DNA from: Bacteroidota bacterium
GTDB lineage: Bacteria > Bacteroidota > Ignavibacteria > Ignavibacteriales > Melioribacteraceae
NCBI GenBank assembly: GCA_023381535.1
Contig: JAMCSN010000106.1
Location: forward strand, 1 to 30,463
Reading direction: 5' to 3'
Length of the DNA stretch: 30,463 nt
In this document: positions 22,781 through 30,463 of the stretch, piece after piece
Layout of the letters: every line of letters starts with the position of its first letter
How positions within the stretch are numbered: the first letter of the stretch is position 1
Notes under the pieces: model-generated
Told to the model about the DNA's origin: nothing
The model's input: only the letters and a program-made list of their open reading frames with translations
The model's database searches: none
Position numbers and translations under genes: made by a program

Positions 22781-24109
22781 ATGAATTTAATAGGTATTTC
22801 AATAAATCACAGGACATCCCCGCTCGAATTGCGGGAGGCACTGCATCTCAACCGCGATGAAATCGTTTCGCTTATTCCCCGTTTGAAAGAGCAGATTTTT
22901 TCCGAAGGCGTTGTAATCTCCACATGCAACCGTACCGAGATATTTGGATTTCCCCAAACCGAAGGGCTTGATGTAAATTCAATTATCGGCTCGCTGCTTC
23001 AGGCAAAACCGATCGATGGAATTATGCCGGAACATTTTACAAGATTTTTTTCGTGCGGAGCGGTAAAACATTTGTTCTCTGTTGCCTCAGGTATTGATTC
23101 AATGGTCATCGGCGACAGCCAAATTCTCGGACAAGTGAAAGATGCATTCGAGATTTCAGAGGATCTCGATTTTGCCGGTTCAATTTCACGCAGAATTTTC
23201 GATACGGCAATCAAGGTCGGAAAGCGTTCCATAAAAGAAACAACAATCGGCGAAGGCGCCGTTACGGTTAGTTATGCCGCCGTTCAAGTCGTTGAAAAGA
23301 TTTTTGCCAATCTAGAAAAGAAATCTGCTTTAGTAATAGGCGCCGGAGAAACAAGCGAGCTTGCGGCAATTCATCTACATGATAAAGGCGTTGGCAAAAT
23401 TACCATATCAAACCGCACGATTGAACGCGCTGAAAATCTTGCTGATAAAGTTCACGGCGAAATTATTCCGTTCCAATATTTAAAAGAACATCTTCATAAC
23501 TTTGATATAATTATAAGCGCAACAAGTTCAAACGAACTTATAATTCACGCCGACGAGATTAAAAGTGCAATGAAGAAACGAAAAGGAACGCCGGTTGTGT
23601 TGATGGATATTGCTGTTCCGCGTGATATCGATCCTGATGTTCGCAAGATCGATAATGTGTTTTATCACGACATGGATTCGTTGAAAATCATTGTTGATCA
23701 GAACATGCAGAAACGGAAAGAACAAATTCCGCTTGTAGAAAAAATTATTATGGAAGAGCTAGTTGGATTTTTCAACTGGTACAATACGCTGGATGTAGTG
23801 CCGACTATAAAATCGATCCGCAGCTTTTTCGAAGAGATCAGATTAGATGAGCTGGAAAAAATTAAGAATAAAGTAAACGAAGAAGATTTTACAAAGATTG
23901 AAGACATGACACGCCGCATGGTAGGACGACTGCTGCATAACCCGACGGTTAAGCTCAGAGGGTTTGCCGAATCCGGCGCAAACATAAAAGAAGTTTTAAC
24001 AAACACATTGATATTGAAAGAACTTTTCAATCTTGAGGATTTCCCTACTAACGGTAAAAACGACGCCGAGGAAAATCATAATTCAGAAGGCAACGATGAA
24101 AAAAAATAA
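22781..24109 (+). CDS. hemA: Glutamyl-tRNA reductase
   Basis: HemA reduces glutamyl-tRNA to glutamate-1-semialdehyde, the first committed step of haem synthesis by the C5 pathway. The 442-residue protein has the catalytic-Cys motif STCNRTEI (Cys49), the substrate-binding segment SGIDSMVIGDSQILGQVK, the NADPH-binding Rossmann segment ALVIGAGETSELAA and a C-terminal dimerisation helix region. Length and motifs are standard, with a Lys/Asn/Glu-rich tail of about 20 residues added. Its 3' end overlaps the hemC start by 14 bp, so translation is likely coupled. Presence of HemA shows that 5-aminolevulinate is made from glutamate and not by the glycine route. Confidence 0.96.
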   Translation: MNLIGISINHRTSPLELREALHLNRDEIVSLIPRLKEQIFSEGVVISTCNRTEIFGFPQTEGLDVNSIIGSLLQAKPIDGIMPEHFTRFFSCGAVKHLFSVASGIDSMVIGDSQILGQVKDAFEISEDLDFAGSISRRIFDTAIKVGKRSIKETTIGEGAVTVSYAAVQVVEKIFANLEKKSALVIGAGETSELAAIHLHDKGVGKITISNRTIERAENLADKVHGEIIPFQYLKEHLHNFDIIISATSSNELIIHADEIKSAMKKRKGTPVVLMDIAVPRDIDPDVRKIDNVFYHDMDSLKIIVDQNMQKRKEQIPLVEKIIMEELVGFFNWYNTLDVVPTIKSIRSFFEEIRLDELEKIKNKVNEEDFTKIEDMTRRMVGRLLHNPTVKLRGFAESGANIKEVLTNTLILKELFNLEDFPTNGKNDAEENHNSEGNDEKK

Positions 24110-25040
24110 GCTTGTTATCGGTTCACGCGGAAGCGAGCTTGCTCTCTGGCAAGCCAAATTTGTTAAGAAAGAATTGGAACGAAAAAACAAAAATCTTTCC
24201 GTTGAAATAAAAATTATTAATACGAAGGGTGATAAAATTTTAGACGTTGCGCTTTCGAAGATCGGCGATAAAGGTTTGTTCACTAAAGAATTGGAGAATG
24301 AACTGCTGAAAGGTTCGATTGACATTGCTGTTCATAGTTTGAAAGATTTGCAGACAGAACTTCCCGAAGGATTAAAACTTGCCGCTGTTACAAAACGTCA
24401 CCCGGTTGAAGATGTTTTGATTGCCCGAAAGAAAGGAACGAAGATTAAAGATTTGCCGGAAGGCGCTATCGTTGCAACCGGATCGCTTCGCCGCCGTTCT
24501 CAGCTTCTTCATTTTCGTCCCGACATAAAAATTGAAGAGCTCCGCGGCAATGTTCCAACTCGAATCAAAAAGTTTTGGGAATCGAAGTGGGATGCGATAA
24601 TCCTCGCGCGGGCTGGAGTTGAGCGACTGAAATTAAACAAGTACATTTCTTCAATTATCAAGATTGATGAAATTCTTCCAGCTGTTGGACAAGGCGCTTT
24701 GGGAATCGAGATTCGTTCGGATAATAAATTGGCAGACAAAGTTTTAAAATCGATTCACCACGATGCTACTTATAAAGCCGTTCTCGCGGAACGAGCATTG
24801 TTGAAAGCTCTTGAAGGTGGCTGCCAGGTTCCAATAGGAGCGTATGCTCAAGTGAAACCGGCCGGCTTATTTCTCGATGCTGTAGTTGGCTCGATTGATG
24901 GGTCGGTAACTTTTAGAAAGAAAATTAACGGCTCAAAAAATAACCCGGAAAAACTTGGACAGAAACTCGCCAACGATTTACTGAAAGCCGGCGCTTCCGA
25001 TGTATTAAGTGAAATCTACAAAGGCACACGAGCAAATTGA
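24096..25040 (+). CDS. hemC: Hydroxymethylbilane synthase (porphobilinogen deaminase)
   Basis: HemC joins four porphobilinogen units into hydroxymethylbilane. The start is the ATG at 24096 (MKKNKLVIGSRGSELALWQA). The frame extends back to 24033 inside hemA, but that part has no family similarity. The 314-residue length is normal. Motifs: GSRGSELALWQ (10-19), FTKELE (62-67), HSLKDL (80-85), ATGSLRRRSQL (128-138) and the dipyrromethane-cofactor Cys243 in EGGCQVPIG. It overlaps hemA by 14 bp, and its TGA overlaps the TTG start of hemD. Confidence 0.95.
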   Translation: MKKNKLVIGSRGSELALWQAKFVKKELERKNKNLSVEIKIINTKGDKILDVALSKIGDKGLFTKELENELLKGSIDIAVHSLKDLQTELPEGLKLAAVTKRHPVEDVLIARKKGTKIKDLPEGAIVATGSLRRRSQLLHFRPDIKIEELRGNVPTRIKKFWESKWDAIILARAGVERLKLNKYISSIIKIDEILPAVGQGALGIEIRSDNKLADKVLKSIHHDATYKAVLAERALLKALEGGCQVPIGAYAQVKPAGLFLDAVVGSIDGSVTFRKKINGSKNNPEKLGQKLANDLLKAGASDVLSEIYKGTRAN

Positions 25041-25825
25041 ATTCATTATTAAAAAATAAAACCATCTTAGTTACTAAGAGTAAAGAAGAAGCTTTTAAGT
25101 CTGTTTCTATATTAGCCGATCATGGCGCCACTCTCATTTTCTTTCCGACAATTAAGGTTGTGCCGATTTTTAATTCGCCTGAGTTGGATGAAGCGCTGAA
25201 GATGTTTGTTAATTTCGATTATCTGGTTTTCACTTCATCAAATGCTGTTGAAGTATTTGCAGAGGTTACGCAGCGATATAGATTAAACTTATCAAAAGTA
25301 AAGATTGCGGCTGTGGGAAAAAGCACTGCGGATGAATGTGAATCATTCGGATTTACCGTAACAATTTTGCCGGACGAATTCAGCGCAAATGGACTGATCA
25401 AAAAGTTTTCTGAGATTGATCTAAAAAACAAAAAGATTTTCATTCCAGGCTCTTCATTAGCACGAGGTGAGTTGAACATGGGTTTGTCGGAACTTGGCGC
25501 CCAAGTTTTCTCTGTTCCGGTTTACGATGTTGTTCAAAATGAATTGAGCGATTTGAAAAATGAGCACAAGCAAATACAAAAGAAACATCCGAATGTTTTT
25601 GTTTTTACCAGTCCTTCTGCTTTTAACAACTTTTTAACATTAATGAACGTTTCCGATCCGGATAAATTCTTTGATGCACATATTATTTGCACAATCGGTA
25701 CAACTACGGAAAATGCAATTAGAGAGAAAGGTTTGTCGGTTCATATCGTCCCGGAAACATTTTCACTTAACGGCGTGGCAGAAGCAATCATCAAATATTT
25801 TCATATAACTGCACACGTAGCTTAA
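25037..25825 (+). CDS. hemD: Uroporphyrinogen-III synthase
   Basis: HemD cyclises hydroxymethylbilane with inversion of ring D to give uroporphyrinogen III. The 262-residue protein shows the weakly conserved family pattern: VTKSKEEA near the start, FPTIKVVP, FDYLVFTSSNAVEVF (about 57-71), AAVGKSTAD and the C-terminal-domain segment VFVFTSPSAFNNFL with CTIGTTTENAI. The start is a TTG whose bases overlap the hemC stop (TTGA at 25037-25040), which puts the N-terminus where family members begin. The call is supported strongly by position between hemC and hemE. It ends 11 bp before hemE. Confidence 0.9.
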   Translation: MNSLLKNKTILVTKSKEEAFKSVSILADHGATLIFFPTIKVVPIFNSPELDEALKMFVNFDYLVFTSSNAVEVFAEVTQRYRLNLSKVKIAAVGKSTADECESFGFTVTILPDEFSANGLIKKFSEIDLKNKKIFIPGSSLARGELNMGLSELGAQVFSVPVYDVVQNELSDLKNEHKQIQKKHPNVFVFTSPSAFNNFLTLMNVSDPDKFFDAHIICTIGTTTENAIREKGLSVHIVPETFSLNGVAEAIIKYFHITAHVA

Positions 25826-25836
25826 ACGGAGAAACA

Positions 25837-26910
25837 TTGACAGAATTTAAAAATGATTTATTTCTCAGAGCATGCAAACGGCAGCCGGTAGAGCGAACGC
25901 CGATTTGGATTATGCGTCAAGCCGGAAGATTTTTACCCGAGTACCGTGCTGTTCGTGAGAAAGCAGATTTCCTAACGATGTGCAAAACGCCGGAACTTGC
26001 CGCAGAAGTTACGATTCAACCGGTTGATATTATCGGCGTTGATGCTGCAATAATTTTCTCGGATATACTTGTTATACCCGAAGCGATGGGAATGAAATTG
26101 GAAATGATTGAAAACAAAGGTCCCAAGTTTTACGACCCGATAGGAACCGTTGATGACGTGAATAAGCTTAAAGAAATAGACCCGGCTAAAAACTTGAAGT
26201 TTGTTCTTGATGCGGTATCACTTACGAAAAAGGAGTTGAACGGACGTGTTCCGTTAATCGGTTTCGCCGGCTCACCATGGACATTGATGACGTACATGGT
26301 TGAAGGCGGCGGTTCGAAAAATTTTTCCGAAATCAAGAAATTCATTTATAATCAACCCGCTGCGGCGCACAAACTTTTAGAAAAACTTTCTAAAGCCGTT
26401 GCGGATTATCTTTCGGCTAAGATTGAAGCGGGCACCAATGCGGTGCAGATATTCGATACGTGGGGCGGATTGCTTTCACAAACCGACTTCGAGGAATTTT
26501 CTTTGCGTTATATTCAAAAAGTGATTTCGCAGATTAAACGTAAAGACGAACCGGTAATCGTTTTCGCCAAAGGTGTTCATTACAAACTTGATAAGATTGC
26601 AGAAGCCGGCGCTGATGTAATTGGTCTTGACTGGACAATAGATTTAGGCGACGTAAGAAAAATAGTTGGGGATAAAGTTGCTCTGCAAGGCAATCTTGAT
26701 CCCACAGTTCTTTATGCAAACAAAGAAAAGATTAAAGAAGAAGCCATCAAAGTTTTGGAGTCATTTGGAAAAGGTTCCGGACACATTTTCAATCTTGGTC
26801 ACGGAATATTGCCGGATGTAGCTCCCGAAAACGCAAAATGGCTCGTCGAAATCATAAAAGATTATAGTAAAGCTTTTCACCGCGGAGACACAGAGTCACA
26901 GAGAAAATGA
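25837..26910 (+). CDS. hemE: Uroporphyrinogen decarboxylase with element-derived C-terminal tail
   Basis: HemE decarboxylates uroporphyrinogen III to coproporphyrinogen III. The 357-residue protein has the signature RTPIWIMRQAGRFLPEYR (about 20-37) and the downstream FSDILVIPEAMG, GFAGSPWTLM, FDTWGG and LQGNLDP segments. The start is a TTG at 25837 with ACGGAG upstream. The last residues (FHRGDTESQRK) are unusual. They are translated from the left inverted repeat of the element that holds the next gene, so the family-normal end (around KDYSK) has been extended by about a dozen residues. The stop overlaps the start of the GxxExxY gene (ATGA), which keeps translational coupling. Activity should be unaffected. 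Confidence 0.94.
   Translation: MTEFKNDLFLRACKRQPVERTPIWIMRQAGRFLPEYRAVREKADFLTMCKTPELAAEVTIQPVDIIGVDAAIIFSDILVIPEAMGMKLEMIENKGPKFYDPIGTVDDVNKLKEIDPAKNLKFVLDAVSLTKKELNGRVPLIGFAGSPWTLMTYMVEGGGSKNFSEIKKFIYNQPAAAHKLLEKLSKAVADYLSAKIEAGTNAVQIFDTWGGLLSQTDFEEFSLRYIQKVISQIKRKDEPVIVFAKGVHYKLDKIAEAGADVIGLDWTIDLGDVRKIVGDKVALQGNLDPTVLYANKEKIKEEAIKVLESFGKGSGHIFNLGHGILPDVAPENAKWLVEIIKDYSKAFHRGDTESQRK
26875..26904 (+). repeat. Left imperfect inverted repeat flanking the GxxExxY gene
   Basis: The 30 bases begin TTTCACCGCGGAGACAC. They pair in inverted orientation with 27294-27323 at 23 of 30 positions by my alignment, and the outer nine bases (TTTCACCGC) are identical. The repeat lies inside the 3' end of hemE and supplies its last codons. 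Confidence 0.75.
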
Positions 26911-27293
26911 ATAACGATGAATTAAATAAAGTTAGCGGGATAATTTTGGATTCAGCTATTGAGGTGCATAAACAATTAGGTCCGGGATTATTGGAAAGCG
27001 TCTATGAAGTCTGTTTGTTCAAAGAATTGAGAGCAAGAAATTTATTCGTTGAAAGACAAGTACCTGTAAATGTTGTTTACAAAGGAGAAAGTCTTGACAT
27101 TGATTTCAGAATCGACTTACTAGTTGAACACGAAATAATTATCGAACTAAAAGCGGTCGAGATCATTTTGCCAGTACATGAGGCGCAAATACTGACTTAT
27201 CTTAAACTCGCGGAAAAGCGTCTTGGTTTATTAATTAATTTCAATGTACCAAAGTTAGTAGATGGGTTTCGTAGAAAAGTTATGAATTTTTAA
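26907..27293 (+). CDS. GxxExxY-family (PD-(D/E)XK nuclease-fold) small protein
   Basis: The 128-residue protein has the signature GPGLLESVYE at 25-34 that names the GxxExxY family (PDDEXK_3). It also has a PD-(D/E)XK-like core, Asp70 then Glu80-Leu-Lys82 (DFRIDLLVEHEIIIELK). The family is widespread in environmental bacteria as scattered single genes. It is predicted to be nuclease-like, but I know of no settled function. The gene has no relation to haem synthesis, yet it sits inside the hem operon between hemE and hemN, bounded on both sides by an imperfect inverted repeat. Together these form a 449-bp unit (26875-27323) that looks like a mobile or spreading cassette. It overlaps the hemE stop by 4 bp. 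Confidence 0.85.
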   Translation: MNNDELNKVSGIILDSAIEVHKQLGPGLLESVYEVCLFKELRARNLFVERQVPVNVVYKGESLDIDFRIDLLVEHEIIIELKAVEIILPVHEAQILTYLKLAEKRLGLLINFNVPKLVDGFRRKVMNF

Positions 27294-27323
27294 TCTTTGC
27301 GTCTCTGCGCCTTTGCGGTGAAA
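27294..27323 (-). repeat. Right imperfect inverted repeat flanking the GxxExxY gene
   Basis: The sequence begins TCTTTGCGTCTCTGCGCC and starts right after the stop of the GxxExxY gene. Its complement begins TTTCACCGC and matches the left repeat. Most differences between the two copies are G/A or C/T transitions. I see no target-site duplication outside the repeats. Confidence 0.75.
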
Positions 27324-27337
27324 GAAATGAGGTTAGT

Positions 27338-28714
27338 ATGTTTAACATAGATTTAGATTTAATAAAAAAGTATGATAAGCCGGGTCCGCGGTACACCAGT
27401 TACCCAACCGCGCCGCATTTTAACGAATCATTCACATCGGAAAAGTATTTAGACGAGATCATCCGCACTAACAATGAAGCAAATCCGCCGGATCTTTCGC
27501 TCTACTATCATCTTCCCTTCTGCGATACGCTCTGTTATTTCTGCGGCTGCAACATGATCATCACGCGCAATCGTGACCGAATTAAAGAATACATTAAACA
27601 TTTGAAGAACGAAATTGATTTACTTCGAACATTTATCGTACCTAACCGGAAAGTTGTGCAGCTTCACTGGGGCGGCGGAACACCGACTCATCTCGATCCC
27701 GATGAAATTGCAGATTTGGTTTCATACATCAACAAAAGTTTTGAATTTAAGCCCACTGCTGAGGAAGGATGTGAGATCGATCCCCGCGGACTTACAAAAG
27801 AACATTTGGAAGCATTACGTCACGGCGGGTTTAACCGTATCAGCATGGGTGTTCAAGATTTTAACGAGAAAGTTCAAGTAGCGGTTAACAGAGTTCAGCC
27901 GGAAGATATGACGCGTCAAGTTGTAAGCTGGGTTCGTGAACTCGGATTCCAAAGCATTAATCTTGATCTGATCTACGGACTTCCGTTCCAGTCGGCAGAA
28001 ACATTTGCAAAAACCGTAGATGCTACAATCAATATTTCTCCGGATCGAATTGCTGTTTTCAACTACGCGCACGTTCCGTGGATGAAGAAACATATGGCGT
28101 TAATTAAACCGGAAGATTTACCGACGCCGGAAGAAAAACTTCAAATACTTAAAATGACAATTGAAAAATTGACCGATGCCGGATATGTTTTCATTGGGAT
28201 GGACCATTTTGCAAAACCAACCGATGAACTCGCCATTGCATTGAGAGAGAAAAAACTTTACAGAAATTTTCAAGGATACAGCACACACGCCGGCGCCGAC
28301 TTATACAGTATGGGAATTACCGGAATCAGCCAGATCGGAAAAGCGTATGCGCAGAATGTCAAAAAAGAAAAAGAATATTTCGAGGCGTTAAATAATGAAA
28401 CTTTGCCCATCGAACGCGGCGTTTATCTTACCGAAGACGATGTGCTGCGCCGTTATGTGATTACAAAAGTTATGTGCGACTTCGAACTTGATTTCGATTC
28501 GGTTGATAAGAAATTCGGCATCGAGTTCGAAAAATATTTCAGCAAAGGATTGGAAGGAATGGTTGAGTTTATTGCCGATGGACTAGTTGAAATTAAAAAT
28601 AGAAAATTAGCCGTCACGGAAATGGGTCGTTTGCTCATCCGGAATATTGCGATGAATTTTGACGGATACATCGAACGGAAAGAAGACACAGCAAGATACT
28701 CGAGAACTGTTTGA
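27338..28714 (+). CDS. hemN: Oxygen-independent coproporphyrinogen III oxidase (radical SAM)
   Basis: HemN converts coproporphyrinogen III to protoporphyrinogen IX without O2, which fits an anaerobic or facultative lifestyle. The 458-residue length is that of true HemN, not the shorter HemW. Motifs: PRYTSYPTAPHF (17-28), the radical-SAM cluster CX3CX2C followed by the HemN-specific extra Cys (CDTLCYFCGC), GGGTPTHL, EIDPRGLT, GLPFQ, and the C-terminal HemN domain with RRYVITKVMCDFE. It has a weak Shine-Dalgarno (GAGGTTAG) derived from the edge of the inserted element. The stop overlaps the TTG start of the next gene. Confidence 0.95.
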   Translation: MFNIDLDLIKKYDKPGPRYTSYPTAPHFNESFTSEKYLDEIIRTNNEANPPDLSLYYHLPFCDTLCYFCGCNMIITRNRDRIKEYIKHLKNEIDLLRTFIVPNRKVVQLHWGGGTPTHLDPDEIADLVSYINKSFEFKPTAEEGCEIDPRGLTKEHLEALRHGGFNRISMGVQDFNEKVQVAVNRVQPEDMTRQVVSWVRELGFQSINLDLIYGLPFQSAETFAKTVDATINISPDRIAVFNYAHVPWMKKHMALIKPEDLPTPEEKLQILKMTIEKLTDAGYVFIGMDHFAKPTDELAIALREKKLYRNFQGYSTHAGADLYSMGITGISQIGKAYAQNVKKEKEYFEALNNETLPIERGVYLTEDDVLRRYVITKVMCDFELDFDSVDKKFGIEFEKYFSKGLEGMVEFIADGLVEIKNRKLAVTEMGRLLIRNIAMNFDGYIERKEDTARYSRTV

Positions 28715-29538
28715 TCACCAGCGAAATAATAATAAAACCGATCGGAACTGTGCATTCGGAATTGGTTCAAAGATATGAAACTCCTAGGCAAGGGATCCTT
28801 GCCGGTGAAAAGATTTCAGTTATTGAACTTAATTCCAAAAATAATTTTCAGCAGGCTTTAAAATATCTCGACGGTTTTGAGCGAATTTGGGTTCCGTACC
28901 AATTTCATTTGAACAAAAATTGGAAACCGCTTGTTACCCCGCCGAGACATACAAGAAAAAAAGTTGGTGTGTTTGCTACACGTGCGCCATATAGACCGAA
29001 TCATATTGGAATGAGTTGCGTCAAGCTGGAAAAAGTTGACGGGTTGAAAATATTTATTTCAGAATCTGATATACTCAATGGTTCGCCGGTACTCGATATC
29101 AAACCGTACCTTCCATATTCAGATTCATTCCCGGATGCATTGACAGGCTGGGTTAAAAAGGATTTTGCAAGTATTTACAAAGTAATTTTCGAATCACGAT
29201 CTGAGAAACAATGCTCATGGTTAAAAGAAAATGCTGGCATTAACTTAGCTAATTTCGCCCAGTTGCAGCTTGAGTTTAATCCAGATGATTCTGCGAGAAA
29301 AAGAATTTCACAGCTGAAAACCGCCGGCAACTTGAATAAAAATGTTTTTGAATTAGAATACAGAGCTTGGAAAATTCGTTATACGGTCAACGAAACAGAT
29401 AAAAAAGTTATAGTTCGTGAGATCATCTCAAGCTATAGTAAGGAAGAACTGAAGAACAAAGAAGAAAGCAAGTATCGCGACAAGCCGTTGCATATAGAAT
29501 TTGTTAGGCAGTTCAAATCGGTAAAAAAAGTTTCTTAG
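28711..29538 (+). CDS. trmO: TsaA/TrmO-type tRNA (N6-threonylcarbamoyladenosine-37) methyltransferase
   Basis: The 275-residue protein matches the TsaA/YaeB/TrmO family. In E. coli TrmO methylates N6 of t6A37 in tRNA-Thr using S-adenosylmethionine. Visible family blocks: IKPIGTVHSE near the start, ETPRQGIL, YLDGFERIWVPYQFH, FATRAPYRPNHIGMSCVKLEKVDG, and DILNGSPVLDIKPYLPYSD. The C-terminal third (IRYTVNETDKKVIVREI) is also typical. The start appears to be the TTG at 28711, overlapping the hemN stop as TTGA. No better start lies close by. A tRNA modification gene inside a haem operon is probably just carried along. Confidence 0.9.
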   Translation: MITSEIIIKPIGTVHSELVQRYETPRQGILAGEKISVIELNSKNNFQQALKYLDGFERIWVPYQFHLNKNWKPLVTPPRHTRKKVGVFATRAPYRPNHIGMSCVKLEKVDGLKIFISESDILNGSPVLDIKPYLPYSDSFPDALTGWVKKDFASIYKVIFESRSEKQCSWLKENAGINLANFAQLQLEFNPDDSARKRISQLKTAGNLNKNVFELEYRAWKIRYTVNETDKKVIVREIISSYSKEELKNKEESKYRDKPLHIEFVRQFKSVKKVS

Positions 29539-29580
29539 TTTTTAACGTTGAAAAATAAATCCTAATAAAGGTATTTGTTT

Positions 29581-30463
29581 GTGCAAAAGATTGCGGTAGT
29601 ACTTTTCAATTTAGGCGGACCGGATTCACTTGAGGCTGTGGAACCATTTTTGTTTAATCTTTTTTGCGATCCGGATATTTTCAATCTTCCATTCGGACAA
29701 AAGCTTTTCGCAAAAATTATTTCCAGCCGTCGTGCGCCAAAAATTATAGGAGAATACAAACTCATTGGTGAAAAATCTCCTATTAATGAGTGGACTGAAA
29801 AGCAAAGGTCCATACTCGAAAAAAATCTACGCAAAGATTATCCTTCACTCGACGTCCACATAGCAATGCGCTATTGGAAACCTTTAACCGACGAGACAGT
29901 TGCAAAGCTTGAGAAAGCAAATTATGAAAAGATAATCCTTCTTCCTTTGTATCCACATTACTCGATAACAACAACCGGTTCTTCGTTCAATGAATGGAAG
30001 CGTCACTATAAAGGCGAAACATCAAAGCTTGTCTTTATTAATGATTATTATATAGATGAAAAATATATTGCTGCAATCAATCAACGGATTGATGAGACAA
30101 TTCTTCAGTTCCCGGAAAAAGTTAGGAACGAAGTACAAATAGTTTTCAGTGCTCACGGTACACCGGTCAGTTTGGTTAAGAAAGGTGATCCCTATAGCAA
30201 TCATATCAAAGAAACTGTGAAGGCAGTGATGGATGCGCGAAAACATTCTCATGAACACCATTTGTGTTTTCAAAGTAAAGTTGGACCGATGAAATGGCTG
30301 GAACCGACAACTGCATCGATGATCGAAGAACTTGCACAAGAGAATAAAAAAAATTTATTAATTGTTCCGATAAGCTTTGTATCGGACCACGTTGAAACTT
30401 TGTACGAACTTGACATTGAATACCGCCATGTTGCCGACAAATGCGGAATCGAAAATTATATCG
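29581..30463 (+). CDS. hemH: Ferrochelatase, 3' end outside the window
   Basis: HemH inserts Fe2+ into protoporphyrin IX, the last step of protohaem synthesis. The frame is open to the window edge, giving 294 residues of an expected 320-350. The start is GTG at 29581 with AAAGG about 9 bases upstream. An in-frame TTG at 29575 is an alternative. Motifs: VVLFNLGGPDSLEAV, AMRYWKP, ILLPLYPHYSITTTGS, the catalytic His192 in FSAHGTP, the QSKVGPMKWLEP segment, and Glu272 within FVSDHVETLYELDIEY. The operon thus contains hemA, C, D, E, N and H. hemL, hemB and a protoporphyrinogen oxidase are not in view. Confidence 0.94.
   Translation, partial: MQKIAVVLFNLGGPDSLEAVEPFLFNLFCDPDIFNLPFGQKLFAKIISSRRAPKIIGEYKLIGEKSPINEWTEKQRSILEKNLRKDYPSLDVHIAMRYWKPLTDETVAKLEKANYEKIILLPLYPHYSITTTGSSFNEWKRHYKGETSKLVFINDYYIDEKYIAAINQRIDETILQFPEKVRNEVQIVFSAHGTPVSLVKKGDPYSNHIKETVKAVMDARKHSHEHHLCFQSKVGPMKWLEPTTASMIEELAQENKKNLLIVPISFVSDHVETLYELDIEYRHVADKCGIENYI

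Noticed and set aside
26875..27323. CRISPR or classical insertion sequence around the GxxExxY gene
   Set aside because: There are just two inverted copies, no direct repeat array, no transposase and no visible target-site duplication.
1..30463. tRNA, rRNA or riboswitch genes
   Set aside because: I saw no convincing tRNA-like cloverleaf, rRNA segment or known riboswitch core in the intergenic spaces, all of which are below 300 bp.

Overview
The window looks like a chromosomal segment from an anaerobic or facultative Gram-negative bacterium of the Bacteroidota/Chlorobiota/Ignavibacteriota group, most likely an Ignavibacterium- or Melioribacter-like organism. This is inferred from the AT-rich base composition, outer-membrane beta-barrel proteins ending in Phe, a chorismate mutase/prephenate dehydratase/DAHP synthase fusion, and Geobacter-like multihaem cytochromes in a non-proteobacterial setting. 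No rRNA or other taxonomic marker is present, so the assignment is tentative.

Layout. (1) 1-4449: ordinary genes. These are the 3' part of a small exported protein, a DMT/EamA transporter (minus), a cupin, a small outer-membrane barrel, and a three-enzyme aromatic amino acid fusion protein (minus). (2) 4655-11820: a tightly coupled plus-strand operon. It encodes a Tat-exported four-cluster ferredoxin with a membrane tail (HybA-like), a NrfD/HybB-type quinone-reactive membrane protein, a 13-haem periplasmic cytochrome c, a membrane histidine kinase with c-haem motifs in its sensor domain and a zinc-ribbon-bearing insert in its ATPase domain, and two response regulators whose output domains resemble the lipoyl-carrier protein GcvH. 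A perfect 12-bp terminator hairpin closes the operon. (3) 12102-21726: an electron-transfer island. It encodes a membrane-anchored 19-haem cytochrome, a cytochrome b, a 16-haem cytochrome c/cytochrome b fusion resembling Geobacter CbcL, a tetrahaem c554-type cytochrome, an outer-membrane barrel, a 14-haem periplasmic cytochrome and an 11-motif cytochrome lipoprotein. Another terminator follows. (4) 21947-30463: a haem-biosynthesis operon, hemX/ccsA-like-hemA-hemC-hemD-hemE-[GxxExxY gene in an inverted-repeat element]-hemN-trmO-hemH. The last gene runs off the window.

How it fits together (inference). Regions 2 and 3 together carry about 76 CXXCH and 3 CX4CH motifs by my count. They look like a complete route from the quinone pool through inner-membrane cytochrome b/c modules and periplasmic carriers to an outer-membrane porin-cytochrome conduit, that is, extracellular or outer-surface electron transfer. 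Region 4 supplies the haem. The kinase with a haem-binding periplasmic domain is co-transcribed with the region 2 oxidoreductase and probably reports its redox state or that of the periplasm. The most novel-looking part is the signalling module: a haem-c sensor kinase with a Zn-ribbon insert, paired with two receiver-GcvH-like proteins, neither of which carries a DNA-binding domain and one of which is membrane-anchored.
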